From contig JAWHQI010000304.1 of NCBI GenBank assembly GCA_033032865.1, forward strand, positions 2,145,001 through 2,209,000: DNA of 64,000 nt. The letters run 5' to 3'. This document shows, in pieces, positions 11,326 through 22,590 of the stretch. Each line of letters starts with the position of its first letter. The stretch's first letter is position 1. Both the position numbers and the translations under genes were made by a program. This DNA is from Dactylorhiza incarnata (lineage: Eukaryota; Streptophyta; Magnoliopsida; Asparagales; Orchidaceae). The notes beneath the pieces are model-generated. The model was not told where the DNA came from. It saw only the letters and a list, made by a program, of their open reading frames with translations, and searched no databases.

Positions 11326-13617
11326 ATGGCACAAATCAAAGATTATGCTTCCACCAGACCACCAATGTGCAATCTTGAAAAGTTTGCAATTTGGAAAACA
11401 AGAATCAGAATCTATATGAACTCCATTGACACTGACTTGTTCAATATTACTGTAACAGGTCCACCAAAGCCCTATAGAAAGGATGCAAATGGCAACATCA
11501 CACAAACACTTGTTCCAAGATCTGAATGGACAGAAGATGAGAAGAAGGCAAGAACTCATGATCTAAAGGCCATGAACATACTTGTCTCAACTCTCTCAGA
11601 TGATATCTTTCAAAAGGTTGTCGACTGTGAATCATCCAAGGAAATTTGGGATGCCCTCACAAAGATGGTGGAAGGAAGTGCTGATGAAAAGAAAGACAAG
11701 AAGGCCCTTTTGATCTCTCAATATGAGAACTTTCAAAAGAAGGCTGAAGAAAGCATCTCTGAAATGTATGACAGATTTAGTCTGATCATCAATCAACTCA
11801 GAGACTTGGATAGAGAAATCTCTCTCACTGAGATAAATGACAAATTACTGATGAGTCTCCCTAGTTCATGGGACTCAAGAATTTGGGCAATAAGAGATAC
11901 AAGAGGACAAAAAGAGATCTCAACAGATGCTCTCTTAGGAAAACTCAGATCCTATGAGCAGTTGCTGAAAACTAGAGAGGAGAAGGAGAGAAGAGAAAAC
12001 ACCCCAAGTTCCTCAAAAAGCAGGAACATTGCTCTAAAGGCAACAGAAGAAGGAACCCCTGTCACTGAAGAAGAATTATTCAGTTTCTTGGCCAGAAGGT
12101 TTAAGAAATGGGTCAAGAAAGATGGACCAAAAAGGAAGGAGTCAAGACCAAGGTATGACAAAACACCTACTAAAGAAATAATTTGCTATTCCTGCAGAAA
12201 ACCTGGACACATTGCCCCAGAATGTCCAGAGAATGCTGAAACAGAGAAGGATCTGAAAAAGAAAGATCTGAAGAAAAAGGGAAAGAAGAAAGAAAGAGGC
12301 TTCATTGCTGAAGCCTGGAGTGAAACAAACTCTGAGGATAGTTCATCCTCTGAAAGTGACAATGAAGGATCCAGACAAGAAGACATCTGCTTGATGGCCC
12401 TTGAAAATACAAAGATTGATGATAAATCATGGAGTGAAACAGGATCAGAAGAAGATCTATCCTCTGATGATGAAAAAGAAAAGAACCTCATTCTCATTGA
12501 GGAATCTGAGAATGAGGATGAGGTAAGTATGTTTGATGATATTGACTTTCAAAGTGATAGCTTTAAAAATGATTTTATGAAAATGTACCTAGATCACCTA
12601 AAAACAAATCAAGAAATTGAGGATCTAAAAGAACAAATCATTGTAGCTAAAAATCAGAAAAACATAGAAATTAACTCCTCTAAAGATTATGAATCAATAG
12701 CTAGCAGAATAAAGAAGGAAACAGAAAGGGCTAATATAGAAAATCAGTTCCTTAAGAATAAAATATCCCAGGCAAAAGCTTTTGAAGAGTCAATAAAAAT
12801 AAGAAGCCAAACTCTTAAGGAAATTACTGAAAAACAAACACTAAGACCCAAACATCTTGGGCTAGGGGCTGATCCTTCAATCAGCCTAACTTCATCCAAC
12901 AAACCTGCTTGGATGAGCCCTGTAAAATTCACTAAACCTGTAAATTTGTTAAACCAAGAAAAAGACCCACAGGATAAGGGAGAAAAAGAAACCAAGGAAG
13001 TTGATGAAACATCTTACTATTCAGCTGATGATTCACATACTTCATCTGAAGAAACAATCAATCCAAGAAGAACAACACATAAAGGAGCAAAAATAGAGAA
13101 AGGCAAAATGAAAATTTGTGAAGACACAGATACGTCGACTTCATATCGACGCATGCACGATAATGCGTCGACTTATTCTCGACGTAACCTCTCGGATGCC
13201 TCGACCTCTACTCAACGCTTGAATAAAGACAAGTCGACATCAATTCGACGCAACTTTCCTCATGCGTCGACACCAGATCAACGCAATCTGAGGAATACGT
13301 CGATAACAGATCAACGCAATTATCAACATACGTCGAATAGTTATCGACGCACCAATACATTCTCTCCAAAAGTCTTTCATCCTAACCCTCATTCAGGAAC
13401 CAGTCATCCTAATCATGAATTTTGTCCAAATAAACATTTCAATCCCAAACAAAATATTAATCTTAACCAAAAATCCCATCTATATTCAAATCAACATCTT
13501 TATCCTAACCAAAACATTTATCATACTCTAAATTTAAATTCCCTTAATACTAGGATAATCAAGTGCTATGTATGTAACAAAGCTGGCCACACTACCAAGC
13601 AATGCTGGTACAATTAA
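11326..13617 (+). CDS. Gag polyprotein of element C
   Basis: 763 residues from ATG 11326 (MAQIKDYASTRPPM), the start expected after the PBS; an in-frame upstream ATG at 11272 is less likely. A UBN2-type gag domain covers roughly residues 50-220 (WDALTKMVEGS, MYDRFSLIINQL, LPSSWDSR). A CCHC zinc knuckle CYSCRKPGHIAPEC is near residue 287. A long charged, Ser/Glu/Asp-rich, coiled-coil-prone region follows (about 300-530). Near the C-terminus, Ser/Thr/Arg repeats (STSYRR, STYSRR, STSIRR) are encoded by the same dyads as in the LTR, and a second CCHC knuckle CYVCNKAGHTTKQC ends the protein. It should form the particle and bind RNA. The frame is intact, unlike every other gag in the window. Confidence 0.9.
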   Translation: MAQIKDYASTRPPMCNLEKFAIWKTRIRIYMNSIDTDLFNITVTGPPKPYRKDANGNITQTLVPRSEWTEDEKKARTHDLKAMNILVSTLSDDIFQKVVDCESSKEIWDALTKMVEGSADEKKDKKALLISQYENFQKKAEESISEMYDRFSLIINQLRDLDREISLTEINDKLLMSLPSSWDSRIWAIRDTRGQKEISTDALLGKLRSYEQLLKTREEKERRENTPSSSKSRNIALKATEEGTPVTEEELFSFLARRFKKWVKKDGPKRKESRPRYDKTPTKEIICYSCRKPGHIAPECPENAETEKDLKKKDLKKKGKKKERGFIAEAWSETNSEDSSSSESDNEGSRQEDICLMALENTKIDDKSWSETGSEEDLSSDDEKEKNLILIEESENEDEVSMFDDIDFQSDSFKNDFMKMYLDHLKTNQEIEDLKEQIIVAKNQKNIEINSSKDYESIASRIKKETERANIENQFLKNKISQAKAFEESIKIRSQTLKEITEKQTLRPKHLGLGADPSISLTSSNKPAWMSPVKFTKPVNLLNQEKDPQDKGEKETKEVDETSYYSADDSHTSSEETINPRRTTHKGAKIEKGKMKICEDTDTSTSYRRMHDNASTYSRRNLSDASTSTQRLNKDKSTSIRRNFPHASTPDQRNLRNTSITDQRNYQHTSNSYRRTNTFSPKVFHPNPHSGTSHPNHEFCPNKHFNPKQNINLNQKSHLYSNQHLYPNQNIYHTLNLNSLNTRIIKCYVCNKAGHTTKQCWYN
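13133..13362 (+). repeat. CGTCGA-N7-TCGACG dyads inside the gag of C
   Basis: Six successive inverted pairs with a 7-nt gap (some with TCAACG as right half). The last is nearly identical over about 20 nt to a dyad in U3 (10234-10252). They encode the STSxxRR repeats of Gag. Confidence 0.93.
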
Positions 13618-13699
13618 TCAAACTCTCTATAAAATCTAGTTCAAAACTATCTTAGAAAACATTAGGCCAAGAAAGAAATAAAGAGAAATAAAGTTTTTT

Positions 13700-13905
13700 T
13701 TTGGTCACTTCTAATCGACGCACCGTCGAAAACCAAAGTCGATTAAAATCGACGCATACGTCGATGGAAAACCCTAAATCCGACGTCGAATTCAACTCGA
13801 CGTAACGTCGACTTTATGATAAAGAGCGGCAACTTTAGAATATTTTTTGGTCACATCCACTGGAATACCGAAAAAGCCTCGAATTGAGCCCTGTCTCGAC
13901 GCTTC
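13700..13905 (+). promoter_or_regulatory. Dyad cluster between gag and the accessory gene of C
   Basis: Nine or so TCGAC/GTCGA half-sites, including CGTCGA-N7-TCGACG at 13784-13802, precede the accessory gene. They may act as a promoter module for it (inference). Confidence 0.45.
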
Positions 13906-14005
13906 ACCTGACTTAAAAAGACTCTTCAGAAACTTCCTCTTCTCTGCATCTCTTATCCTCCGTGCTCCATTGTCTACCCAATCCTTCTTACTTCTCTAAT
14001 CTTCT

Positions 14006-15675
14006 ATGGCTCCCAAAATCAACTCGGGTTTCGACATCGACCTCGAATCCTTCCAAGCAGCAGCAGAGAACTATAAAAGCATCATTTCTCTCTTCACTGA
14101 AGCAGGACTGAACAAGCTCATCTCCACTAGATGCAAGCTCCTGGAAATTGAGCTCACTGAGCTCATAACTCATGTTCAGGTTTCCGAACAAGGAGAAATC
14201 CAAGGAACCCTCTATGAGACTCCAGTCTCCATTTCTGCAGACCACATTAGAGCCACCTTTGACCTCCCATCAGGTATATCCTAATGTCACCCTCATTTCA
14301 ATAAAATAGGAAAAGAAAATAAGCTTTTTATAAATGACTCAACCAGTATAAAATTATTCCCCTATTAGGTGATGAATCCATTGAGCTCACACCTGATGAA
14401 GTCAAGCAATTACTCATCACCATGAAATTCTCAAAAGAAAGACCAATCCATCTGAAAAAGATAGACTTCTCTGATGAATATAGGCTGTTGGCTGATATAG
14501 TAGGGAAAGTTCTACTATGCAAGATCTCAGTCCATGATGCAGTGCCCAAACAGCAGCTGAACATCATGGGGGCTCTTGTGCTGAAGAAGAAGGTGGATTG
14601 GGCCAGCTGTCTTCTCAAAATGATAGCCTCCAAATATTCCCACAAAGAAAATGCTTATATGAGAATCATGAGTCAGGTTCTCTTCCATTCCTTCCCTGAC
14701 CTCTGCAGGTCAAAAGGAATTCCCATCCCTCCAGGAAAAAGGATGTCCATAGCCCTATTTTCTAAATGGGCCAGGCAAATCCCTAAGCCTGGTTCCATTC
14801 CTGAAAGGACTCCTTCACCTCCTCAAACAAATCTCTCCTCTCTCCCATCATCATCCACACAAATATCACCTCAATCCCTTGCTCAGCATTCTTCTATTCC
14901 TCTACCTCCTCCAGATGATAGATTCACCTCTCCACACTCATTATCTACTCCTCCTCCATCTCCTTCACATCCTTCACACCAAGAATCATCTACATCCACT
15001 GAGGCTCTCATCACTCAGTGCATAAAATCAGCAGCTGAAAAATTCCAAGCAATGCTAGATGAGCACTGTTCCCAACTTCATTCCTCCATCCTTCACATGC
15101 ACACCCAAATAGATGGGGTCAGTGCCTCTGTGCAAATTCTAAAGTCATCTCTCTCTTCCTCTAGAGTGACTAAGTCTTTCTTAACCTCCCTAGCCAAGAA
15201 GGTCAAGAAGGGGGAGAATCTAGATGAAGAGCAACCTTCCAATCCTAAATCTCTCTCTCACAAGTCCTCTCCTCAAAATTCTGACAAGATCCTTGGGAAT
15301 GAGACAGTACCTGAGCCTCTTAATTATGAACAAACAATAGAGGTACTCAGCATAGCAAGAGAGGTTGCAGAACAAGTGACAATACTTCAAGGGGAGGATA
15401 ACAGAGTAGAAAATGAGGCTGTAAGGATAGATGGTGAACTTCAGGGGGAGCTGGAAGCTATACTAACTGATGAACAAATCAAGGAACTGGGAGCTGAGTT
15501 TGTGAATACAGCTGCAAATGAAAAAGAGCAGCAAAAAGTTGTGTTAACTGAAGCTGGGACTCAGGGGGAGCCAACTGCTGTAACTCAGGGGGAGCTGAGA
15601 ATACTAACTGCTGATGAGCAACCCACCAAGGTCTTCAAAAGAAAAAGAAAGACTCCTCCTACACCACCTGAGTAG
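14006..15675 (+). CDS. Accessory spliced gene of element C (plant transposon-associated protein family)
   Basis: Two open parts join through a probable 95-bp intron (14274-14368, GT...TTAG). Joining keeps the frame and gives about 524 residues from ATG 14006 (MAPKINSGFDIDLESFQ). The N-terminal 240 residues (LITHVQV, IRATFDLPSG, LLADIVGKVLLCKISVHD, SIALFSKWARQIPKP) resemble the 'putative plant transposon protein' domain found in many plant retroelement accessory ORFs. The middle is Pro/Ser-rich, and the C-terminal third is acidic with repeated TQGE/LQGE encoded by GGGGGAG tracts. It is not a polymerase. The function is unknown. An intron in an LTR element implies genomic RNA escapes splicing, or that the gene was captured. 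Confidence 0.6.
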
Positions 15676-15894
15676 TATTTGAGAACAATGCTGATATATA
15701 TTTTATTGAAAAAGAACTGGTATAAATATGAAATTTGTCTATATGATTCTGGAATATCTGCTTATATGATCTCCCTCTCTAAATCTCACTTTTGATTAAG
15801 TGACATACTTCCTATCTTTTCAAATTATATGCTGAGTTGATTTTATGCTAAGACAATTTTTCCTTAAAAAGGGTTAAGACAAATAGGGGGAGAT

Positions 15895-17182
15895 TGTTGG
15901 GAAAATGATTTCTCTTAACCCCCAGAAATGAGTTAAAGAAAGAGTTTTATGAATGAATAACAAAGACAAAGTAAATATGCGTCGAATGGTATTCGACGCT
16001 ACGTCGAAATAGAGTCGACGTCTTCTTCAGGATATGTCGAAGTAACTTTAGGAAGATTTCGACGTAGGTCCTGTCGACGCTACTCTGATTTCTAGTCGAC
16101 GCATACAAAGAAGTCGACGCACCTTTGTCGACGCACATTCCTTATATCCCTCTCGACGTTGGGCTAAGATAAATTCGACGCTTACGTCGAATAGTAATCG
16201 ACGCACGTCGATTTGTTTGACAGATTTGAATCTGCGCCAGATCTCTTTCCTTCTTTTCTGAAGATCTGATTTATATAGAATGATGTTAATATTTTATAGC
16301 CGTTCTGAATCATTCTTTCCTTCTATTTGATTCTTGGCTAAATTGATGAAATCTGTTTTGGATATTATTTGAAATCTAAATTGATATTTTCCATTTATGA
16401 TTAAATCTGCTATGGAAATATTTCTCTCTACCTAAATCTCTGGCTGCTAATTGATTCCTCTCCTATAGTACTATCTTATTACACAGAGCTATAAAATAAA
16501 GAGCAAGTCGGCAGGAAAAAGCAGAAGAGTGATCCACCACACATTTTATGATATAGAGGAAAAGCTCCCAAAAGAAAAGAGAGATATTGAGAAAAAGCTC
16601 TGCAGCAACTTTCATCCATTTCTACTTCTGCTTCTGCTCACTGATCACTGCTGCAAACTCTGATTGCTCTCACTAAAAGAGAGAAAGGCTACAAATCTTC
16701 TTCTCTCTATAGAAGAAAGATTCAATTCTTAACTTGTGCTTCAAATCTTCTTGCTAGGAAGAAGATTCATTATTGGCTTTATTCCATTCTTTCCTTTTCA
16801 TTCTTATTCACTATTGTAAAAGAGTTTTTAGAATCTCTCTTCAAAAAATTCAGTGTATTGGTTCTAAGAGTCTCCTTATCAAAAGACTCAGGGTGGTTCT
16901 AAGAGTCTCCTTATCAAAAGACTCAGTGCAAGTTAGTGAATTCCTACCAAGGGGGTAGAAGAGTGGACTACCCAAAGTTTGGGGAACCACTATATTTTCT
17001 TGTGTTGTGCTGTGGATTTTCTTTCTTACATTTGCTTTATTGTTTTAATTCTTGTTGGTGTGTGTGGGAAGCTCTAATCTGTGATCATACATATATATAT
17101 ATATTAACTTTGCACAAAATATTTCAAATCTCTATTCACCCCCCCTCTAGAGAAATCTAGTGAGGTTAACTGTGCACTTTCA
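15895..17182 (+). repeat. 3' LTR of C
   Basis: Same length as the 5' copy, with no mismatch found by eye. Confidence 0.96.
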
Positions 17183-17789
17183 GTCTCGCTAGCCGGGCTC
17201 TCACTAGCCGGCAGGGTCGGAAGATCTCTCAGGGAGGCTATGTATTTTTCCCCCGAGGTGGTCTCGCTAGCCGGCAAGGTTGGAAGACCTCTCGGGGAGG
17301 CTATGTATTTTTCCCCCGAGATGGTCTCGCTAGCCGGGCTCTCACTAGCCGGCAGGGTCGGAAGATCTCTCAGGGAGGCTATGTATTTTTCCCCGAGGTG
17401 GTCTCGCTAGCCGGCAAGGTTGGAAGACCTCTCGGGGAGGCTATGTATTTTCCCCCGAGATGGTCCCGCTAGCCGGGCTCTCACTAGCCGGCAAGGTTGG
17501 AAGACCTCTCGGGGAGGCTATGTATTTTTCCCCCGAGATGGTCTCGCTAGCCGGGCTCTCACTAGCCGGCAGGGTCGGAAGATCTCTCAGGGAGGCTATG
17601 TATTCTTCCCCCGAGATGGTTTCGCTAGCCGGGCTCTCACTAGCCGGCAGGGTCGGAAGATCTCTCAGGGAGGCTATGTATTTTTTCCAAGGTAGCACTG
17701 TTTGCCGGGTTCCCAGCGACACTCGTCGAATATGCAGGGTTGGACATTTCTTTCCGAGCGTGAGCCACGCTCGAAAAGAGCGGGGATTG
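17183..17789 (+). repeat. 79-bp tandem array in B, right part, and 3' untranslated end
   Basis: The array continues from the second TSD copy (gtctc, 17183-17187) to about 17690. About 100 bp of unique sequence follows, ending in a purine-rich AAAAGAGCGGGGA (17774-17786) that serves as polypurine tract for the 3' LTR. Confidence 0.88.
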
Positions 17790-19711
17790 TGTACAACCCC
17801 GATATTCGTCGAGTACCCTCAAGGGGGCGAGAAGAGGAGGGGCGAGCCCCCCACTCGCCCCCGCACCCAAGTAGGGGGCGAGCTCCTCCCGCCCCCACGC
17901 TCAGTAAGGATGCAGGACCTCACCAGGAGGGATGTCTAAATGCACCCCAACGTGGGGGCGAGCCGGGGAGGCCGGGAGGTCTCCGTCTCGCCCAGAACCT
18001 TGTGGGGGCGAGCTGGGAGGGCCGGGAGGCCTCCGGCTCGCCCAGAGACTTCTGGGGGCGAGCTGGGAGGGCCGGGAGGCCTCCAGGTCGCCCAGAGTCT
18101 TGTGGGGGCGAGCTGGGAGGGCCGGGAGGCCTCCGGCTCGCCTAGAACCTTGTGGGGGCGATCTGGGAGGGCCGGGAGGCCTCCGGCTCGCCCAGAGACT
18201 TGTGGGGGCGAGCTGGGAGGGCCGGGAGGCCTCCGGCTCGCCCATAGTCTTGTGGGGGCGAGCTGGGAGGGCCGGGAGGCCTCCGGCTCGCCCAGAACCT
18301 TGTGGGGGCGAGCTGGGAGGGCCGGGAGGCCTCCGGCTCGCCCAGACACTTGTGGGGGCGAGCTGGGAGGGCCGGGAGGCCTCCGGCTCGCCCATAGTCT
18401 TGTGGGGGCGAGCTGGGAGGGCCGGGAGGCCTCCGGCTCGCCCAGAACCTTGTGGGGGCGAGCTGGGAGGGCCGGGAGGCCTCCGGCTCGCCCAGAGACT
18501 TGTGGGGGCGAGCTGGGAGGGCCGGGAGGCCTCCGGCTCGCCCAGAACCTTGTGGGGGCGAGCTGGGAGGGTCGGGAGGCCTCCGGCTCGCCCAGAACCT
18601 TGTGGGGGCGAGCTGGGAGGGCCGGGAGGCCTCCGGCTCGCCCAGAGACTTGTGGGGGCGAGCTGGGAGGGCCGGGAGGCCTCCGGCTCGCCCAGAGTCT
18701 TGTGGGGGCGAGCTGGGAGGGCCGGGAGGCCTCCGACTCGCCCAGAACCTTGTGGGGGCGAGCTGGGAGGGCCGGGAGGCCTCCGGCTCGCCCAGAGACT
18801 TGTGGGGGCGAGCTGGGAGGGTCGGGAGGCCTCCGGCTCGCCCAGAGCCTTGTGGGGGCGAGCTGGGAGGGCCGGGAGGCCTCCGACTCGCCCAGAGCCT
18901 TGTGGGGGCGAGCTGGGAGGGCCGGGAGGCCTCCGGCTCGCCCAGAGACTTGTGGGGGCGAGCTGGGAGGGTCGGGAGGCCTCCGGCTCGCCCAGAGCCT
19001 TGTGGGGGCGAGCTGGGAGGGCCGGGAGGCCTCCGGCTCGCCCAGAGCCTTGTGGGGGCGAGCTGGGAGGGCCGGGAGGCCTCCGGCTCGCCCAGAGCCT
19101 TGTGGGGGCGAGCTGGGAGAGCCGGGAGGCCTCCGGCTCGCCCGGAACCTTGTGGGGGCGAGCCGGGGAGGTCCGGGAGGCCTCCGGCTCGCCCAACTCC
19201 AAGCCGGGTAGGCGGTCTGCGTTTAGCGCCCAAGAGTAGCGGGATTTGGCTATTCGCAGTCCAGTTTTGGTTATTCGCAGTCCAAGAGCAGCGGGATTTG
19301 GCTATCTGCAGCCCAGTTCAAGGGTATTTTGGTAATCTGGCAGACCAGTTTTTGGATATTTGCAGCCCAACTTCAGAAATCCTATAAATAGGACCAAGGG
19401 GCACCATTTGGAGGGGATCTCATTCTAGGCTAGCTCTCTCCCTCTCTCTCTCCCTCCCCAAGTCTCTCTAGGGGGTGAGGAGAGCCTCCAGTGGTGCCCA
19501 AGCTTAGTAGTGGCTTGGGAGGGGAAGTTCCTAGGGAACTTCCGGGTATGTGGCGGGACCTCCCCACTAAGCCCTTGGTCCGGTTCCTAGTTCCTCAACC
19601 TTCATCCTAGAGCTCTCCCTTGGGGGGAGTAAGTGTTGGTCGCCCCTCAGCTAGCTGAGGGCCCCGAACTCCACAGAGACCAAGTCTTGTTCGCAAGTCT
19701 CGGTTTCAACA
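17790..19711 (+). repeat. 3' LTR of B
   Basis: 1,922 bp, partner of 5326-7247, with the same 60-bp array (17942-19200) and TATA box. Equal overall length and the near-identical array order point to a recent insertion. Confidence 0.95.
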
Positions 19712-19716
19712 TTCAG

Positions 19717-20427
19717 GATGTCTAAAGCAAAGATTTGTTGTGATAAAAACATACCTTTGCTACTTTGAGAAAGTTGAATGCCTAAGAAGAATTTCATTAG
19801 ACCCAAGTTTGTCATTGCATATGTAGCTTGCATTTGGGTTTTAAAACTTTCAATCATAATTGGGGAATTCCCAGTGATTAACATATCATCAACGTAGAGT
19901 CCAATAATAAGTTGCAGTGAGCCATTCCATTTTAAGTAAAGTGAAGGCTCATTAGCACAACGTTGAAATCCTTGCTTCAAGAACTGTTGATCAATGTTAG
20001 CATTCCATGCTTTTGGGGCTTGTTTCAACCCATAGAGTGCTTTGTGTAGTTTATACACCTTGCCACTGTCTTGTCCCTGTTTTTCATATCCTTTAGGCTG
20101 CTCAACATAGATTTCCTCCTTGATAATCCCATTGAGAAACGCTGCCTTGATATCTAAATGATACACATGCATTTTATTTTGAACTGCATATGCCAGCACA
20201 AGTCTTATGGTGTCCATACGTGCAACAGGAGCAAACGTGTTTGTATAATCCTCTCCGGGTCTTTGTGAGTACCCTTTTACCACCAATCATGCTTTATGTT
20301 TTGAAATAGCTCCTGTTTCATCGTATTTCGTTTTGTATAACCATTTTAGGCCAATGACAGTTTTGTGAGGTGGTAACACAACTAAAGTCCAAGTCTTATT
20401 GTGTTGAATTGTGTCTCATTCTTCTTG
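19717..20427 (-). pseudogene. Element A: reverse transcriptase, N-terminal and catalytic part
   Basis: Typical Copia RT motifs: YTNTFAPVARMDTIR, LDIKAAFLNG, ALYGLKQAPKAW, and the catalytic LYVDDMLITG. Upstream of position 20286 the frame contains at least two TGA stops where Trp (TGG) and Arg (CGA) are expected. The left end is cut by B and the right end by D. Confidence 0.93.
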
Positions 20428-20550
20428 CATAGTGTTGGGAATCGTGCCCACATGATTCCTGATTTGAAGAAGTCATCATGTCAAGAATACTTCACTTTGT
20501 ATTTGATCACACATCTAGTTCATAATCTAAGGAGAATACAAGTATACAAA

Positions 20551-22590
20551 TGTAACGCCTATTAGTTTTATAAATTTTGATCGGTGTGCGAATAGTCGAA
20601 TGGGGGTGCGTTAGCCTCATCCGTTTAGGGTTTTGATAAAACCCGATCCTTCCCCCCCCTCTCTCTTCCGTGCTTCACGCGATTTAGCCGCAATCCCCTC
20701 CTCTCCCGATCCTTCTCCCTCTCGCCCTCGTCTAGGTCGGCCGACGCCCCTCTCCCTCTCTTACTCGCGCGGCTCGAGGAAGGAGGAGGCCGACACCCTC
20801 CTCTCCTCCCTCTCTCTCGCCGGTCAGGAGGAGGCCGACATCCCCCTCACCCTCTCTTTCTCGCGCTGCTCCAGGAAGGAGGAAGTCGACCCTCCCCTCT
20901 CCTCCATTTCTCTCGCTGTTTTGGCGCTTGATCGTGGCTCTAGAGGAGATCTCTTGCCGAGAACCGTGTGCGGAGCCGAGTCGAGGCTAGATCCATGGTA
21001 GGGCAGCCATTACGACCGCCCCGATGCCTTAACAACGCTCTGCAAGGGTAACGATTTCTTTCCCCGGTCTTAGGACCGCACTTTCGGTATTTTTGTGTGC
21101 TTGTGATGATTTTCGTGCAATGAGAGTCCCCTCACGCCACTTCGGTTGAGGACGGGGACTCCGCCAGGGCGTGGGATTGCGACCCCGGCGTATGTTGGTG
21201 TGAGATGCACGTAGAGTCCCTCTCCCGCTACGCGGTGGAGAGCGGGGACTCCGCCAGGGCGTGGGATTGCGACCCCGGTGTGGTTTTTCTGCTTTTACTT
21301 TGCTTAGGAGGGTCACCCGCCTCCAATTGGACGCGATGTGTTTCCCTCGGTTCATTGCGAACCCCCGGGTCGATTGTGTCCGTTCCCGACATAAATGTGC
21401 ATTAGCGATCCGACGCGCGAGTCTGGATTTAGGCATTCTGTATGAAGCCTACCCGTGGCGGCAAGCCCGGATCCGTGATGTTTTTGTGACGTGCATTGCG
21501 ATTAGCCCTAGATATGCGAACGGGAATGTCCCGTGCTATTCGTCGTAGATTTGTAGGAATTTGTGGGCTTAATTTGTGAATACCTCGTTCCTAGGCGGGC
21601 CTGTGTTGGGCCCGGTAGAACGACGTTTTGTGGGCTTTTGTTGGACGGGCGGATCCCCGTCCCTGCGTAGATTGCGCTTCCGTAGACCAGTCCTCGGCCA
21701 CTTTGAAAAGGCAGTTGTAGGTCGTATGTTTTCTGACCAGCCCTCTGCCACTTTGAAATGACAGTTGTAGGTCGTATATCTTCTGACCAGCCCTCTGCCA
21801 CGTTAAAAGGCAGTTGTAGGTCGTATATTTTCTGACCAGTCCTCTGCCACCTAAAAAGGGGTAGTTGTAGGTCGTTCATCCCAAACCAGTCCTCTGTCCA
21901 TGCTATGGAGCAGTTGTAGGTTTGGTCCCTTCTGTCACTACGATTGACCGAGTCGCGGTCGTACTGTTTTACTGGGCGTTGAAGTTTAGATCGTACGCTT
22001 TCAGTGTGTTCATAGCACGTGCGTGGTAGTTTGAAAGGTGGCGCTTAGTATGTCCCCTGACTCTTGGTCCTTTGTTCCTTATTTGCATATTTTGGTGTGC
22101 GTGCGTACTTGTAGGAGAGCGATATACTCGCCCCGGAGTTCGCTAGGATGGCCGGGGGGAGGAGTCGTTACGTTGTGTTGGTCAGCCCCATGCTGACCTT
22201 CATTGCACCGCCTGTTTGTTCTTGGTTTCAGGTGGCGGAGCTCGTAGTGGTGTGTAGTGGGCCGGAGCCCATGGGTTGCTGAGGAGCTGGCTAGGGTCCT
22301 CTCTCTGTTTTGGTGTTTTTCATGTAGCCCCTTTGGTTTGTCTGTACCTCTTTTGAAAGCCATGTAAGGCCTTAAGGCCGTGTCACTTCAGTACTGTTTT
22401 CCTTGATGATGTGGACATTCTGGCCCCTTTGTTTTGGGCTTGTGGTTAGCTTCCGTTTCTGCTTACTCTGAGTTTTATTAGCATGTTTTCTTGTATCAAT
22501 GACTAACATTTGAGGCTTTGTGGATATTATATGTCGTGGGGTCCCGACCGGACCCATGTTATATTCTATTTACAGACCGGGGATGTTACA
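20551..22590. mobile_element. Solo LTR-like element F
   Basis: Begins TGTAACGCC and ends GGATGTTACA, inserted in D's 5' LTR. It is flanked by acaaa (20546-20550) and acaag (22591-22595), a 5-bp TSD with one change; the uninterrupted 3' LTR reads acaag. 2,040 bp, no coding domain. Contains two copies of a CGGGGACTCCGCCAGGGCG block (about 21150 and 21244) and five imperfect units of about 58 bp with GCAGTTGTAGGTCGTAT (21680-21925). The ends resemble LTRs of Ty3/gypsy chromoviruses (inference). Confidence 0.75.

Larger units (their letters stand above)
9944..17182 (+). mobile_element. Non-autonomous Sirevirus-like Copia element C
   Basis: Two 1,288-bp LTRs start TGTTGGGAAAATG and end GCACTTTCA, with TSD gtctc (9939-9943 and 17183-17187). 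The PBS TGGTATCAGAGG is at 11234-11245, and the polypurine tract AAATAGGGGGAGAT ends at 15894. Internally there are only two genes: a long gag and an intron-containing accessory gene. No protease, integrase, RT or RNase H is present. Large gag with coiled-coil tendency, several GGGGGAG tracts near the 3' end, palindrome-rich U3 and the LTR end TATTCACCCCCCCTCTAG fit the Sirevirus lineage (inference). The two LTRs show no difference by eye, so the insertion is very recent. Confidence 0.93.
5326..19711 (+). mobile_element. Non-autonomous Ty3/gypsy-like LTR element B (Tat-like)
   Basis: Two LTRs of exactly 1,922 bp start TGTACAACC and end TTTCAACA, flanked by TSD ttcag (5321-5325 and 19712-19716). 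The internal region has a gag-like ORF with a Tat/Athila-type zinc motif (C-X2-H-X4-H-X4-C), then long tandem arrays, and no protease, RT, RNase H or integrase. It is interrupted by element C at 9944-17182; without C it is about 7.1 kb. The Tat assignment rests on the zinc motif and the large LTR and is an inference. It must move using enzymes supplied in trans. Confidence 0.88.
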
